A stretch of 64,000 nt of DNA from the NCBI GenBank assembly GCA_021813405.1, contig JAKAKS010000022.1, positions 186,001 to 250,000 on the forward strand, given 5' to 3'. Position numbers and translations under genes: made by a program. Below, piece after piece: positions 1-8,889 of this stretch (its first letter is position 1; the number at the start of each line of letters is the position of its first letter). The DNA comes from Nitrospirota bacterium (GTDB taxonomy: Bacteria > Nitrospirota > Thermodesulfovibrionia > Thermodesulfovibrionales > JdFR-88). The notes under the pieces are model-generated. The model was not told where the DNA came from and did no database searches. It saw only the letters and a program-made list of their open reading frames with translations.

Positions 1-20
1 AGGAAAGGAGGCCAAATAAC

Positions 21-1997
21 ATGGAAAAAGAAACCTGTACGTTTTCATACTGCGCAAGGCCGGAAGTAGTTACCGTTGAGTCCGACATTCTCATCGTCGG
101 CGGCGGCATGTCCGCCTGCGGCGCGGCCTTTGAGGCCGTAAGATGGGCCGAGGCAGTCGAGAAGGCTGGCAAAGGCAAGCTCAAAATAACACTGGTGGAC
201 AAGGCTGCAATGGACCGCTCCGGCGCCGTTGCGATGGGTCTTTCCGCCATCAATACCTACATGGGCGAGAACGATCCCGCTGACTATGTCCGTTATGTCA
301 GGGGCGACCTGATGGGCATCATCAGGGAAGACATCGTTTATGACCTGGGCAGGCACGTTGACGATTCCGTTGAGACCTTTGAGGAATGGGGCCTCCCCAT
401 CTGGAAAAAAGACGCAGACGGCCATACCCTGGACGGTGCCGGCGGCGGCGCCAAACTGAAGGACGGCGGCAAGCCGGTCCGCTCCGGCAAGTGGCAGATC
501 ATGATCAATGGCGAGTCCTACAAGGTGCTGGTGGCCGAGGCCGCCAAGAAGGCCCTCGGGCTCGAAAACATCTATGAAAGGGTGTTCATAACCAAGTACA
601 TCCTCGACGAGAAAGAGGACAACAGGATTGCCGGCGCCATCGGCTTCTCTGTCAGGGAGAACAAGGTTTATCTCTTCAAGGCCAACGCCATCCTCTCTGG
701 CTGCGGCGGTGCGGTTAACGTATTCAGGCCGCGTTCGGTTGCCGAGGGCCAGGGCAGGGCTTGGTACCCCGTATGGAACTCCGGCAGCGGCTACGCCACC
801 GGCGCAATGGTCGGGGCCGAGATGACCATGATGGAAAACAGGTTTGTTCCGGCCAGGTTCAAGGACGGTTACGGCCCGGTTGGCGCATGGTTCCTGTTCT
901 TCAAGGCGAAAGCCACCAACGCTTTCGGCGAAGATTATTGCGCGGGCGAGAACTTCGAGGAGACCAAGAAGCTCTACAGCCCCTATGCCGAAAAACTTGG
1001 CACCTGCATTCGTAACCACATGATGATGATGGACATGAAGAGGGGCAAAGGCCCGATCCTCATGAACACTCACAACGCCATGGCCGAACTCGCAAAGACG
1101 ATGGACGCCAAGCAGATAAAGCACCTCGAGGCTGAGGCCTGGGAAGACTTCCTTGACATGTGCATCGGCCAGGCTGGCCTGTGGGCCGGTATGGATATCG
1201 AGCCGGACAAGGTACCTTCCGAGATCATGCCCACCGAGCCCTACCTCCTCGGCTCTCATGCCGGCTGCGCGGGCTTCTGGGTAAGCGGTCCGGACGACCT
1301 GGGCGCTCCTGCCGACTGGAGCTGGGGCTACAACAGGATGTCCACCGTCAAGGGTCTGTTCATGATGGGCGACATCTGCGGCGCCTCCGGCCACAAGTTC
1401 TCCTCCGGTTCCCATGCTGAAGGCCGTATTGCCGGTAAATCGGCCATCGCCTTCGTGCTGGACCACAAGGACTTCAAGCCGACCATAACCAAGCCGGCCG
1501 ACGAGATCACGGCCGAAATGTACCTGCCGTTCGAGGTGTACGAGAAGTACAAGAACCACTCGACGGCTCCTGAGATCAACCCCCACTACATTAAGCCGAA
1601 TATGGTCCAGAAGAGGCTCCAGAAGATCGCCGACGAGTACTTTGGCGGCGTTTCCACCTGGTATATGACCAGCAAGACCATGCTGGAAGAGGGCCTGAGG
1701 CAGCTCATGATGCTGAAGGAAGACGCTGCAAGGACCGCCGCTAAGGACCTGCACGAACTCCTCAGGGCTTGGGAGAACTACCACAGGATATGGGCCATCG
1801 AGACCCATGCCAGGCACATCCTCTTCAGGGAGGAGTCCAGGTACCCCGGCTACTACTACAGGGGCGACTATCTGGCCATCGATGACAAGAACTGGAAGTG
1901 CTTCGTCAACTCGAAGTACGACCCGAAGACCGGCCAGTGGTCTGTCTTCAAGAGGGACTACGTCCAGCTTGTGCCCGACGGAGGATCCGCTCACTAA
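21..1997 (+). CDS. aprA: Adenylylsulfate (APS) reductase alpha subunit AprA
   Basis: FAD subunit of dissimilatory APS reductase. It interconverts APS with sulfite and AMP in the cytoplasm and works as a heterodimer with the ferredoxin-like AprB. The N-terminal Rossmann FAD motif DILIVGGGMSACGAA lies near residues 22-36, and the 658-aa length is normal for the family. The start is fixed by AAAGGAGG about 8 nt upstream of the ATG. aprB normally lies directly upstream and would be just outside the window. A strong terminator follows at once, so no qmo genes are joined on the 3' side. The family serves both sulfate reducers and sulfur oxidisers; the direction used here cannot be told from this gene alone. 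Confidence 0.97.
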   Translation: MEKETCTFSYCARPEVVTVESDILIVGGGMSACGAAFEAVRWAEAVEKAGKGKLKITLVDKAAMDRSGAVAMGLSAINTYMGENDPADYVRYVRGDLMGIIREDIVYDLGRHVDDSVETFEEWGLPIWKKDADGHTLDGAGGGAKLKDGGKPVRSGKWQIMINGESYKVLVAEAAKKALGLENIYERVFITKYILDEKEDNRIAGAIGFSVRENKVYLFKANAILSGCGGAVNVFRPRSVAEGQGRAWYPVWNSGSGYATGAMVGAEMTMMENRFVPARFKDGYGPVGAWFLFFKAKATNAFGEDYCAGENFEETKKLYSPYAEKLGTCIRNHMMMMDMKRGKGPILMNTHNAMAELAKTMDAKQIKHLEAEAWEDFLDMCIGQAGLWAGMDIEPDKVPSEIMPTEPYLLGSHAGCAGFWVSGPDDLGAPADWSWGYNRMSTVKGLFMMGDICGASGHKFSSGSHAEGRIAGKSAIAFVLDHKDFKPTITKPADEITAEMYLPFEVYEKYKNHSTAPEINPHYIKPNMVQKRLQKIADEYFGGVSTWYMTSKTMLEEGLRQLMMLKEDAARTAAKDLHELLRAWENYHRIWAIETHARHILFREESRYPGYYYRGDYLAIDDKNWKCFVNSKYDPKTGQWSVFKRDYVQLVPDGGSAH

Positions 1998-2021
1998 TCC
2001 TGGCTGTTTGCGTTCGATCAC

Positions 2022-2051
2022 GGGGAGGCAGAAATGCCTCCCCGTTTTTTT
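2022..2051 (+). terminator. Rho-independent terminator of aprA
   Basis: A 9-bp perfect stem (GGGGAGGCA / TGCCTCCCC) closes a GAAA tetraloop and is followed by seven T. It starts 24 nt after the aprA stop codon. Confidence 0.95.
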
Positions 2052-2089
2052 ATTACTTTGCTCTTTCAGGCTACCCGATCCATCCTTTT

Positions 2090-2310
2090 CTTTTTATATG
2101 TTCCGTCCTTTCAGGAATTTTGCTTCATTTCCGGCAAGTTAGGCCCGGTTTTTTTGTTCCGGCTGTTCCATTTTCCATCTTCCCCGGAACAATATCAGAT
2201 ACAGTCTTTTCAAAAAGCGCCGGAGGGGCGCACCTATCCGCCGTCCCATTAATAACATTATTAACCATGAAATAGTACATATGACATATTTCATATTGAC
2301 AATGTCATGG
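2090..2310 (-). repeat. Dispersed intergenic repeat R1, copy A
   Basis: One of three related elements (others at 39573-39814 and 58822-59043). Read on the minus strand it has a dyad-rich block around TGACATTGTCAATATG, a boxA-like CGCTTTTTGAAAAG at 2205-2220, GGAAC units 9 nt apart (plus-strand GTTCC at 2156 and 2165), an A-rich stretch, and the common end GGAACATATAAAAAG. This copy is the most diverged: the third GGAAC unit is degenerate and the dyad block carries an extra inverted half. It lies just beyond the aprA terminator, convergent with aprA. I see no coding potential. Confidence 0.8.
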
Positions 2311-2649
2311 GCCCCTTTACTAGCAGGTAAGTACGGCGGAATGTACTATAATTTGAAAAGACGGAAGCGGGACTGGCATGGGACTGCTCAATAAGATGAG
2401 GATGAAGAAGGGCGCGTAAGGAAGAACGGCTCCGGATTTAGTAGCGGCATTTTAACGAAGGCCTGCATACCCGGATAATCAACTGCCTGATATCGGAACA
2501 TGTTGCGCGGCCCAGGCCTTTAGTTATCTAAGCGAGCCCGCTGCGCCACTACCTGCTTCCGAGTTGTCCTTTTCATCAAAATCCAGCTAAAAGACCACTA
2601 AAAAATCCCTTTTGCCCACAAGAAAGCCTGCCCATTTTTTAAGAGATGC
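2311..2649. other. Intergenic stretch downstream of uvrC, no gene seen
   Basis: This 339-nt gap lies between repeat R1-A and the 3' end of uvrC. It has one 13-codon open frame (ATG at 2379, MGLLNKMRMKKGA) without a convincing ribosome site, and no tRNA-like cloverleaf or terminator that I can support. It looks like degenerate sequence. Confidence 0.5.
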
Positions 2650-4515
2650 CTACATTTCCGTACCGGGACGCGCTAAAACCTTTTTAATCTCTTCGGCCAG
2701 TTGCGGGGTAACGCCTCTTATCTCGGTCAGTTTCTCAATTGGGGCTTCGCGCATTGCCTCTACGGAGCCGAAGTGCCTGAGCAGTTCAAGCCTTCTTTTT
2801 CTGCCTATCCCTTTTACAGACTCCAGCGGGGAAGCGAAAAGCCCCTTGCCGCGCAGCTTCCTGTGAAATGAGATTGCAAAGCGGTGCACTTCGTCGCGGA
2901 TGCGCTTAAGGAGCAGGGACGAGGGGCGTGCATCCTCTATTGCCAAGGGCTCCGGTAATTGAGGCGAGAATACGCGGTCCGGGTCCTTGGCGACGGATAT
3001 CGCCTCTGGAATATCCTGCCTGGCCAGCCCGGCAAGCGCCTTCTGCGCAGCCTCAAGCTGCCCTTTTCCGCCGTCAATCAGGATCAGGGCGGGCAGGGCG
3101 TTCAGCCCGTCCAGCACGCGCCGGACGGTCTCTTCCATCATCGCGTAATCGTCCATCCTGCCGGCAAAGGACTTCATGTTTACATGCCTGTAATTGTCTT
3201 TTACAAAACCTGTCTCCTCCCACCATATAAACGCGCCAACGGACTGCGCACCCTGAATTGTGGAAATGTCGAATGCGCCGATTGAAAACGGCCGCACTGA
3301 TTTGGTCTTCTGTTGCAGGGGCAGCCGTGCCTTCAATTCTTCAAGCGCGCCGGTTTCGGGCAGGGCCTTTCTGATGCGCATGGCCTCATCCGCATTTTTA
3401 AGCGCCATCTCCAGGAGTTCCCGTTTCTTCCCCTTCTGCGCACGAATTATTTGCGTGCGCCCGCCCCTTTTTGTTGAAAGCCATTTTTCAAAAGCTTCAG
3501 AGTCGTCAGGCATCTCCGGGACAAGCACCTCCGCTGGCGGGATTATCTCCTTGGAATAAAACATCTCGATGAATGCCGAAAGGAGCTCCTTGCCGCTTAC
3601 GCCCTCAATATCCTTCAGATAAAAATCCTTAGCGCCGATCATTGCTCCGTTTCTTATGAACAGGACAATTATAACCGCCTCCGCCTCGCGCCGGCTTACA
3701 TTTATTACATCTACGTCACCAAGTTCCGGGGAGACTATCTTCTGCTTTTCAAGGGCAAGGCTTACCGCCGCCAGCCGGTCTCTCACCTTTGCCGCCTCCT
3801 CGTACATCTGCTCTTGCGAAAGGGTGTACATCCTGCGCTCAAGCTCCCTCACCAGATCCCCTTTGCGTCCTTTAAGGAAAAGCTTAACCTCCTCCACGGC
3901 CTTAATGTACTGCTCATGCGAAATACCGCCTTTTTCTCCGGCGCAGGGCGCGGGGCATCTGCCCATCTGGTGCTGGATGCATGGGCGCATCACCTTATCC
4001 AGCTTGTAGCGGCAGGGCCTGATGCCAAAGTGCCTTCTTACAAACGCGAGGGTCTCCCACATCGCCCCGGCGGGTACGAATGGGCCAAAATAGATGGAAC
4101 CGTCCCGGACGATTCGCCTAACCACCTCCAGCCGGGGCCACTCCTCTTTCACCGTCAGTTTCAGGTAGGGATAGTTTTTATCGTCGCGGAAGATGACATT
4201 GAAATTGGGCCTGTGCTGCTTTATGAGGTTAGCCTCCAGCGCCAGCGCCTCCAGTTCCGTGTCCGTCACAATGTAAGAGAAATCCCTTACCCTGGCAACC
4301 ATAGCCCGCTTGCGGTCATCCAGACCGGCGCTCTTTTGGAAATAGCTCCGCAGTCTGTTTCTGAGGTTTTTGGCCTTGCCCACATAAAGGACTTTTTGCT
4401 TTTCGTCCTTGAAGATATAAATCCCGCTGGACAGGGGTACACCGGATAGTTTTTTTAAAAGGTCCGCCCAGGTTTTAGACGGGTTTTTTTCTTCTTCCAG
4501 GGAGGTCTCGTCCAC
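2650..4515 (-). CDS. uvrC: Excinuclease ABC subunit C
   Basis: UvrC makes the dual incisions of nucleotide excision repair after UvrAB marks the lesion. Domains in order: GIY-YIG nuclease near residues 30-60 (GIYIFKDEK, YVGKAKNLRNRL), UVR domain near 205-240 (EEAAKVRDRLAAV), RNase H-like second nuclease (FDISTIQGAQSVGAF, LILIDGGKGQLEAA), and C-terminal helix-hairpin-helix pair (GIGRKRRLELLRHFGS, LTEIRGVTPQLAEEI). The length of 621 aa is typical. It lies downstream of murA on the same strand with a gap of 38 nt, so the two may be co-transcribed. Confidence 0.97.
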   Translation of the reverse strand: MDETSLEEEKNPSKTWADLLKKLSGVPLSSGIYIFKDEKQKVLYVGKAKNLRNRLRSYFQKSAGLDDRKRAMVARVRDFSYIVTDTELEALALEANLIKQHRPNFNVIFRDDKNYPYLKLTVKEEWPRLEVVRRIVRDGSIYFGPFVPAGAMWETLAFVRRHFGIRPCRYKLDKVMRPCIQHQMGRCPAPCAGEKGGISHEQYIKAVEEVKLFLKGRKGDLVRELERRMYTLSQEQMYEEAAKVRDRLAAVSLALEKQKIVSPELGDVDVINVSRREAEAVIIVLFIRNGAMIGAKDFYLKDIEGVSGKELLSAFIEMFYSKEIIPPAEVLVPEMPDDSEAFEKWLSTKRGGRTQIIRAQKGKKRELLEMALKNADEAMRIRKALPETGALEELKARLPLQQKTKSVRPFSIGAFDISTIQGAQSVGAFIWWEETGFVKDNYRHVNMKSFAGRMDDYAMMEETVRRVLDGLNALPALILIDGGKGQLEAAQKALAGLARQDIPEAISVAKDPDRVFSPQLPEPLAIEDARPSSLLLKRIRDEVHRFAISFHRKLRGKGLFASPLESVKGIGRKRRLELLRHFGSVEAMREAPIEKLTEIRGVTPQLAEEIKKVLARPGTEM

Positions 4516-4553
4516 GTCTTTATTCTATTGTGAGCTGATGGAAATTAAAATGC

Positions 4554-5825
4554 TCAACCCTTCTGTTCGGGCACGCGCATTATTTGCGCACCAAGATGGC
4601 GGAGCTTTTTCTCCATCTTTTCGTATCCGCGGTCCAGGTGGTAGAGCCTGTGTATCTCGCTTTCGCCCTCGGCCGCAAGGGCAGCCAGCACCAGCGATGC
4701 GCTTGCCCGAAGGTCCGTGGCCATCACCTGCGCGCCCTTCAGTTTTTCCACGCCTGTCACGCTGGCCATTCCGCCCTGCAGCACTATCTGCGCGCCCATC
4801 CTCTGCAGCTCCGGCACGTGCATGAAACGGTTCTCAAAAACCGTTTCATTAATAATGCTTGTGCCGTTTGCAACGCACATGAGCGCCATGAACTGCGCCT
4901 GAACGTCCGTAGGGAAACCCGGATAGGGCATGGTGGTTATGTTTACAGAGGCGGGCCTGCCGGAGTTGCCGTTTGCTTTTACGCGCAGGCCGTCCGGCGT
5001 TTTGACGGCATCCACGCGGGTTTCACGCAGTTTGATCATGATTGCGTCCATGAAATCCGGGCGGGATGTCTTTATACTTACGTCGCCTCCGGTTATGGCA
5101 GAGGCGATAGCGAAAGTAGCGGCCTCTATCCTGTCGGGTATTACATCGTAATCATAAGGGCGAAGCTCATCCACGCCCTCTATTTCTATAAGGCTTCCGC
5201 CGGCGCCTTCTATCCTGGCCCCCATGCGGATAAGCGCTTCCGCCAGGTCTACAACTTCAGGCTCACGGGCGCAGTTTTCCAGTACCGTGGTGCCCTTTGC
5301 AAGCGCGGCCGCCATCATCAGGTTTTCCGTGCCCGTTACAGTTGGGACATCGAAATATATGGAAGCGCCATTCAGGCTTCTGGCCCTGGCCTTTACATAG
5401 CCTTCGGCAAGCTCTATCTCCGCGCCCATGCGTTCCAGCCCCATCAGGTGCAGGTTTATAGGGCGGGCGCCTATCGCGCAGCCGCCGGGAAGTGAGACCC
5501 TGGCCTGGCCATACCTGGCCACAAGCGGGCCCAGCACCAGCACAGAGGCGCGCATCGTCTTTACCAGTTCGTAAGGGGCGGTAAATTCGTTCAGCCCGGA
5601 AGTGTCCATATCGCAAACGGAATCGCGCAGGGAAAACCCGGCCCCCATCTTTTTTAGCAGGGAGCCCATTGTAAGCACGTCCCGCAGCTCCGGCACGCTG
5701 CGCAATACGCTTTTGCCTGCGGCAAGGATTGAGGCCGCCATCAGAGGCAAAGTGGCGTTTTTGGAGCCGCTTATATTTACCTCGCCGCGCAGCGGCACGC
5801 CTCCGGCGATCACCAGTTTTTCCAT
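4554..5825 (-). CDS. murA: UDP-N-acetylglucosamine 1-carboxyvinyltransferase
   Basis: First committed step of peptidoglycan synthesis: transfer of enolpyruvate from PEP to UDP-GlcNAc in the cytoplasm. The substrate-binding pair K22-N23 is in [13 protein letters not shown]. The catalytic cysteine is C116 in [15 protein letters not shown], so a fosfomycin-sensitive type is expected. The length of 423 aa is typical and the inside-out alpha/beta barrel pattern is intact. It is followed by uvrC on the same strand. Confidence 0.97.
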   Translation of the reverse strand: MEKLVIAGGVPLRGEVNISGSKNATLPLMAASILAAGKSVLRSVPELRDVLTMGSLLKKMGAGFSLRDSVCDMDTSGLNEFTAPYELVKTMRASVLVLGPLVARYGQARVSLPGGCAIGARPINLHLMGLERMGAEIELAEGYVKARARSLNGASIYFDVPTVTGTENLMMAAALAKGTTVLENCAREPEVVDLAEALIRMGARIEGAGGSLIEIEGVDELRPYDYDVIPDRIEAATFAIASAITGGDVSIKTSRPDFMDAIMIKLRETRVDAVKTPDGLRVKANGNSGRPASVNITTMPYPGFPTDVQAQFMALMCVANGTSIINETVFENRFMHVPELQRMGAQIVLQGGMASVTGVEKLKGAQVMATDLRASASLVLAALAAEGESEIHRLYHLDRGYEKMEKKLRHLGAQIMRVPEQKG

Positions 5826-5900
5826 ATATTTAGGATAACATTTTCACGGACAAAGACAGGGGCCCGCAGAGACGAGCGCTCCGGGGCCCGGATGCGTCAA

Positions 5901-6335
5901 TTAAAGGCTTTTCATTAAAGGGACCATTATAGCTATCAGTATGCCCAGCATCCCCAATATAAGGCCTGCCAGTACAAGTATGCTTACGAATTTCCAGTAC
6001 GATTTCTGATACCTGACAGCATTCTCGATGGTCTGGGCGTCCATGGAACCGGCCAGGATATTTTTTAAAGCTCCTGAGTATTTGAAAAGGTAAACCGACG
6101 GGATCAGGACCAGGGGGATTTCTAACATATATATAAGGCCAAAAAATGGGGGCGCGGTATTGCCATGCGCATAGTTTCGAAAGAACGAAAGCCCAATCGT
6201 AATTATTATCGCAAAAATAAACATGAAACCCACACCGATAAAACCCAATATGGATAAAAACCTGGTCCATCCGGCCGTGGACCGGATATAGTCCCTGATG
6301 TTGCCCGGCATTTGCAAATTCGGATTTTCAAGCAT
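5901..6335 (-). CDS. Small membrane protein, DUF5362-like
   Basis: 144-aa hydrophobic protein with an N-terminal soluble stretch, then TM segments near residues 22-48 (FLSILGFIGVGFMFIFAI), 60-80 and 112-138. The layout of charged N-terminus, FLSILGFIGVGFM helix and a central soluble part with AQTIENAVRYQKSYWK resembles the DUF5362 family of unknown function; this match is from memory. It is likely in the inner membrane. It stands alone upstream of murA, with a 75-nt gap. Confidence 0.6.
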   Translation of the reverse strand: MLENPNLQMPGNIRDYIRSTAGWTRFLSILGFIGVGFMFIFAIIITIGLSFFRNYAHGNTAPPFFGLIYMLEIPLVLIPSVYLFKYSGALKNILAGSMDAQTIENAVRYQKSYWKFVSILVLAGLILGMLGILIAIMVPLMKSL

Positions 6336-6690
6336 GCTTTCCCTCCGGTTTATGTTTTGATTGCGCCAGTGCGGATATCAGAATATGGCAAGTCATTTCC
6401 ATTTGCCCCCTTTTTCTCAAACAGAAACGTGCATAAAGTTAACATAACGCCCGCCGGAAAACAATTGGAAAAGTTTGCGGCTGGTTGAAAATCACCCGAT
6501 AAAAGCGCATAGTATTCTGAAAATTGCCTTGCATAATGGAGGGTTTATGAAGGGGATTCTCTGCGCTGCCCGAATGGGTCCCATTTAAAAAGAAGCGTCA
6601 GCCGGAATTGACCGCCGGGCAGGGGGGCTCTAAAAATAAGAGTTTGGAGTGGCTGGCAAAAAATAAAATTTAGGTGAGGGTAAAGCCCAT
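6336..6690. other. Divergent intergenic region with possible 13-codon leader
   Basis: This 355-nt gap separates the minus-strand membrane protein from the plus-strand SDR gene and should hold both promoters. It contains a tiny ORF, ATG at 6547 to TAA at 6588 (MKGILCAARMGPI), preceded by GGAGG at a 4-nt spacing. Downstream of it is a small CTCT/AGAG hairpin. No repeat copy or recognisable riboswitch is seen. Confidence 0.45.
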
Positions 6691-7644
6691 ATGCCTGAAA
6701 AAGGAATCCATGCGGTAACCGGGGCGTTCGGGTTTTCGGGGAAGTACATAACCCGCAGGCTGCTTGATGCCGGGTGCGAGGTGCGCGCCCTTACGAACTC
6801 GCCTCAGCGCAAAAACCCGTTTGGCGGCAGGGTAAAGGCATATCCGTATGGTTTTGATAATCCCGATGAGCTGGCGGAATCACTTGATGGAGTTTCTGTA
6901 CTGTTCAATAATTATTGGGTAAGGTTTAACTGGAAGGCCAATGCAGGCGGTTTCAGTTATTGCCAGGCTGTTGAAAATACGTACAAGCTGTTTGAGGCTG
7001 CCAGCAGGGCCGGAGTAGAAAAAATAGTGCACATAAGCATAACCAATCCCTCGGAGGATTCCCCATTCGAATACTTCCGGGGTAAGGCAAAGCTGGAGCG
7101 CGCACTGATGGAAACGGGAATACCATACAGCATACTCAGGCCGGCCGTGCTCTTTGGCGCGGAGGATATTTTAATAAACAACATCGCCTGGTTTTTGCGC
7201 AGGTTCCCGGTTTTCGGCGTTTTTGGAGACGGGCAATACAGGCTTCAGCCGATTTACGTGGATGACCTTGCGGAACTGGCCGTCCGCGAGGCCGCACTAG
7301 ACGGCGATCACATAATAAACGCAATAGGCCCGGAGACGTTTATGTACCGGGGGCTGGCCGAAGTGATAGGCAGGATAATCGGAAAGCCCAGGCCGGTAAT
7401 CTCATTGCCGCCCATTCTCGGCTTTGCCGTTGGCGCGCTGATTGGAAAGATAATGGGTGACGTCGTTATAACCCGCGATGAGATAGGCGGCCTTATGGCC
7501 GGGCTCCTTTACACGGATTCAGCGCCAACCGGCAATACAAAATTAACTGACTGGGCCATGGCGCATTCAGATACAATAGGCACACATTACGCAAGTGAGC
7601 TGGCAAGAAGGAAAAACAGGGTGTCCGAATATGAAAAGCTATGA
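6691..7644 (+). CDS. NAD(P)-binding SDR / NmrA-like protein
   Basis: Atypical short-chain dehydrogenase-like protein (317 aa). The nucleotide-binding loop GAFGFSGK lies at residues 11-18, followed by a strand and REVRALTNSP-type turn typical of NmrA, NDUFA9 and related NAD(P)H-binding proteins. The C-terminal part (FGDGQYRLQPIYVDDLAELAV) matches the extended-SDR or NDUFA9-like pattern. The substrate is unknown. Its stop codon overlaps the start of the next gene by 14 nt, so the two are probably translationally coupled. Confidence 0.8.
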   Translation: MPEKGIHAVTGAFGFSGKYITRRLLDAGCEVRALTNSPQRKNPFGGRVKAYPYGFDNPDELAESLDGVSVLFNNYWVRFNWKANAGGFSYCQAVENTYKLFEAASRAGVEKIVHISITNPSEDSPFEYFRGKAKLERALMETGIPYSILRPAVLFGAEDILINNIAWFLRRFPVFGVFGDGQYRLQPIYVDDLAELAVREAALDGDHIINAIGPETFMYRGLAEVIGRIIGKPRPVISLPPILGFAVGALIGKIMGDVVITRDEIGGLMAGLLYTDSAPTGNTKLTDWAMAHSDTIGTHYASELARRKNRVSEYEKL

Positions 7645-7915
7645 CCATGAACAGCCACATGAAAAACAGGTTGAATACGTGCAGGTGCTCTTTACTTACA
7701 ATGCGGCGGACGTGGCGTTTATCAAATCACTTCTGGACGGTGAGGGTATCGCGTATTATTTCCTCGGCGAGGAATTCATGTACGTGCGCCCCTGGGTTGA
7801 GCCCGCCCGGCTGATGGTAGACAAGGAAGAGGCGGGCCAGGTCAGAGCGCTTTTAAAGGACGCCAATCTTTCGATTACGGCGCCAAACCGGAGCGGAAAA
7901 AAGAAGGAAGATTGA
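7631..7915 (+). CDS. DUF2007-like putative signal-transducing protein
   Basis: 94-aa protein. The region VQVLFTYNAADVAFIKSLLD, then GIAYYFLGEEF and PARLMVDKEEAGQVRALL, matches the DUF2007 fold, in which a gene product senses or moves ligands; its role is unknown. The start is set at the ATG at 7631, inside the end of the SDR gene; the longer frame from 7595 lies wholly within that gene. Downstream is the nitroreductase, 18 nt away. Confidence 0.7.
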   Translation: MKSYDHEQPHEKQVEYVQVLFTYNAADVAFIKSLLDGEGIAYYFLGEEFMYVRPWVEPARLMVDKEEAGQVRALLKDANLSITAPNRSGKKKED

Positions 7916-7933
7916 AATAAAGGAGGCCAAAAA

Positions 7934-8461
7934 ATGGAAAATGAAACCCTTGAAACCATTTACACAAGGAGAAGCGTTCGCAGCTACACGGGGGAGGCGG
8001 TGCCGCGTGAAACCCTGATGAAAATCCTCAGGGCCGGGATGTCGGCGCCTTCGGCCAGGAATATACAACCCTGGGCTTTTATCGTGGTGACAGACAGGGG
8101 CAAGCTGGACAGCCTGTGCGCAAAACTTCCTTATGCAAAGATGCTGGATAAGGCCGGGGCGGCAATTGTGGTGTGCGGCGTCCCGGAAAAGGATAAGGTT
8201 TATGGCGGAAAATACTGGGTGGAGGACTGTTCCGCCGCAACTGAAAACATCCTGCTTGCCTGCCACGCACTTGGCCTTGGGGCCGTGTGGACTGCGGCCC
8301 ATCCCAATGAGGACCGCGCCGCAACCGTAAGGGAAATATTAAATATCCCGGAATCAGTTATGCCCCTTAACGTAATCCCGATAGGCGTGCCAAAAGACAA
8401 GGGACACGTTATTGATAAATTCAGGGAAGAAAATATTCATTGGGAAGGTTGGCAAGGATAA
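7934..8461 (+). CDS. Nitroreductase family protein
   Basis: FMN-dependent NAD(P)H oxidoreductase of the nitroreductase fold (175 aa). The N-terminal FMN-phosphate motif is RRSVRSYTGEAVP, followed by APSARNIQPWAFIVV. The C-terminal G-rich loop ALGLGAVWTA also fits. AAGGAGG is 9 nt upstream of the ATG. The substrate cannot be told. It is the last gene of a likely three-gene unit and ends 1 nt from the stop codon of the convergent vsr gene, so the restriction island abuts it. Confidence 0.9.
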   Translation: MENETLETIYTRRSVRSYTGEAVPRETLMKILRAGMSAPSARNIQPWAFIVVTDRGKLDSLCAKLPYAKMLDKAGAAIVVCGVPEKDKVYGGKYWVEDCSAATENILLACHALGLGAVWTAAHPNEDRAATVREILNIPESVMPLNVIPIGVPKDKGHVIDKFREENIHWEGWQG

Positions 8462-8462
8462 T

Positions 8463-8870
8463 TTAATCCGCAAGGAACCCGGACAGCCGTTTTGAAAGCT
8501 TTTTTATGTCCTTGGTTTCACATTCCCAAACCACGCATGTTTGCCAGCCAAGCTTTTTAAGCTTGCGGCTGTTTTCCTTGTCACGATGTTTGTTCTTTGC
8601 CAGCTTCGGAGCCCAATAGTTTATCCGGGTCTTTGGAATATGAGAGTCGGTACAGCCCGGATGCTGGTGCCAGAAACAGCCTCGGATATCTATAATCTTG
8701 GTTAGACGGGAAAGCACGATATCGGGTTTGCCGGGGAGTTTGGAAACATGGAGCCTGTAACGATAGCCCATAGCGTGAACGATCCGCCGCACGATTAACT
8801 CAGGCGAAGTATCCTTGCTGCGAATCCGGCTCATATTTATAGAGCGGCGTTTAGGCGGGATTGTATCCAT
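8463..8870 (-). CDS. vsr: Very short patch repair endonuclease Vsr
   Basis: Nicks 5' of T:G mismatches made by deamination of 5-methylcytosine, protecting the sites methylated by the partner C5 methyltransferase. The hallmark GCFWHQHPGC is present, as are PDIVLS with the catalytic aspartate, the downstream TRINYW, and GWQTCVVWECE. The length of 135 aa is normal. It is the third gene of a minus-strand set: methyltransferase, HNH nuclease, vsr. Base composition looks more AT-rich than in the flanking housekeeping genes. Confidence 0.95.
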   Translation of the reverse strand: MDTIPPKRRSINMSRIRSKDTSPELIVRRIVHAMGYRYRLHVSKLPGKPDIVLSRLTKIIDIRGCFWHQHPGCTDSHIPKTRINYWAPKLAKNKHRDKENSRKLKKLGWQTCVVWECETKDIKKLSKRLSGFLAD

Positions 8871-8889
8871 AATTCAAATCCGAGTTAAA

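Noticed and set aside
45-2021. 658-codon open frame on the minus strand opposite aprA
   Set aside because: It mirrors aprA codon structure, matches no family that I recognise, and has no ribosome site. It is a shadow of a GC-rich gene.
2311-2649. tRNA-like or small-gene content in the gap before uvrC
   Set aside because: No T-loop or acceptor stem pairing could be found, and no ORF has a good ribosome site.
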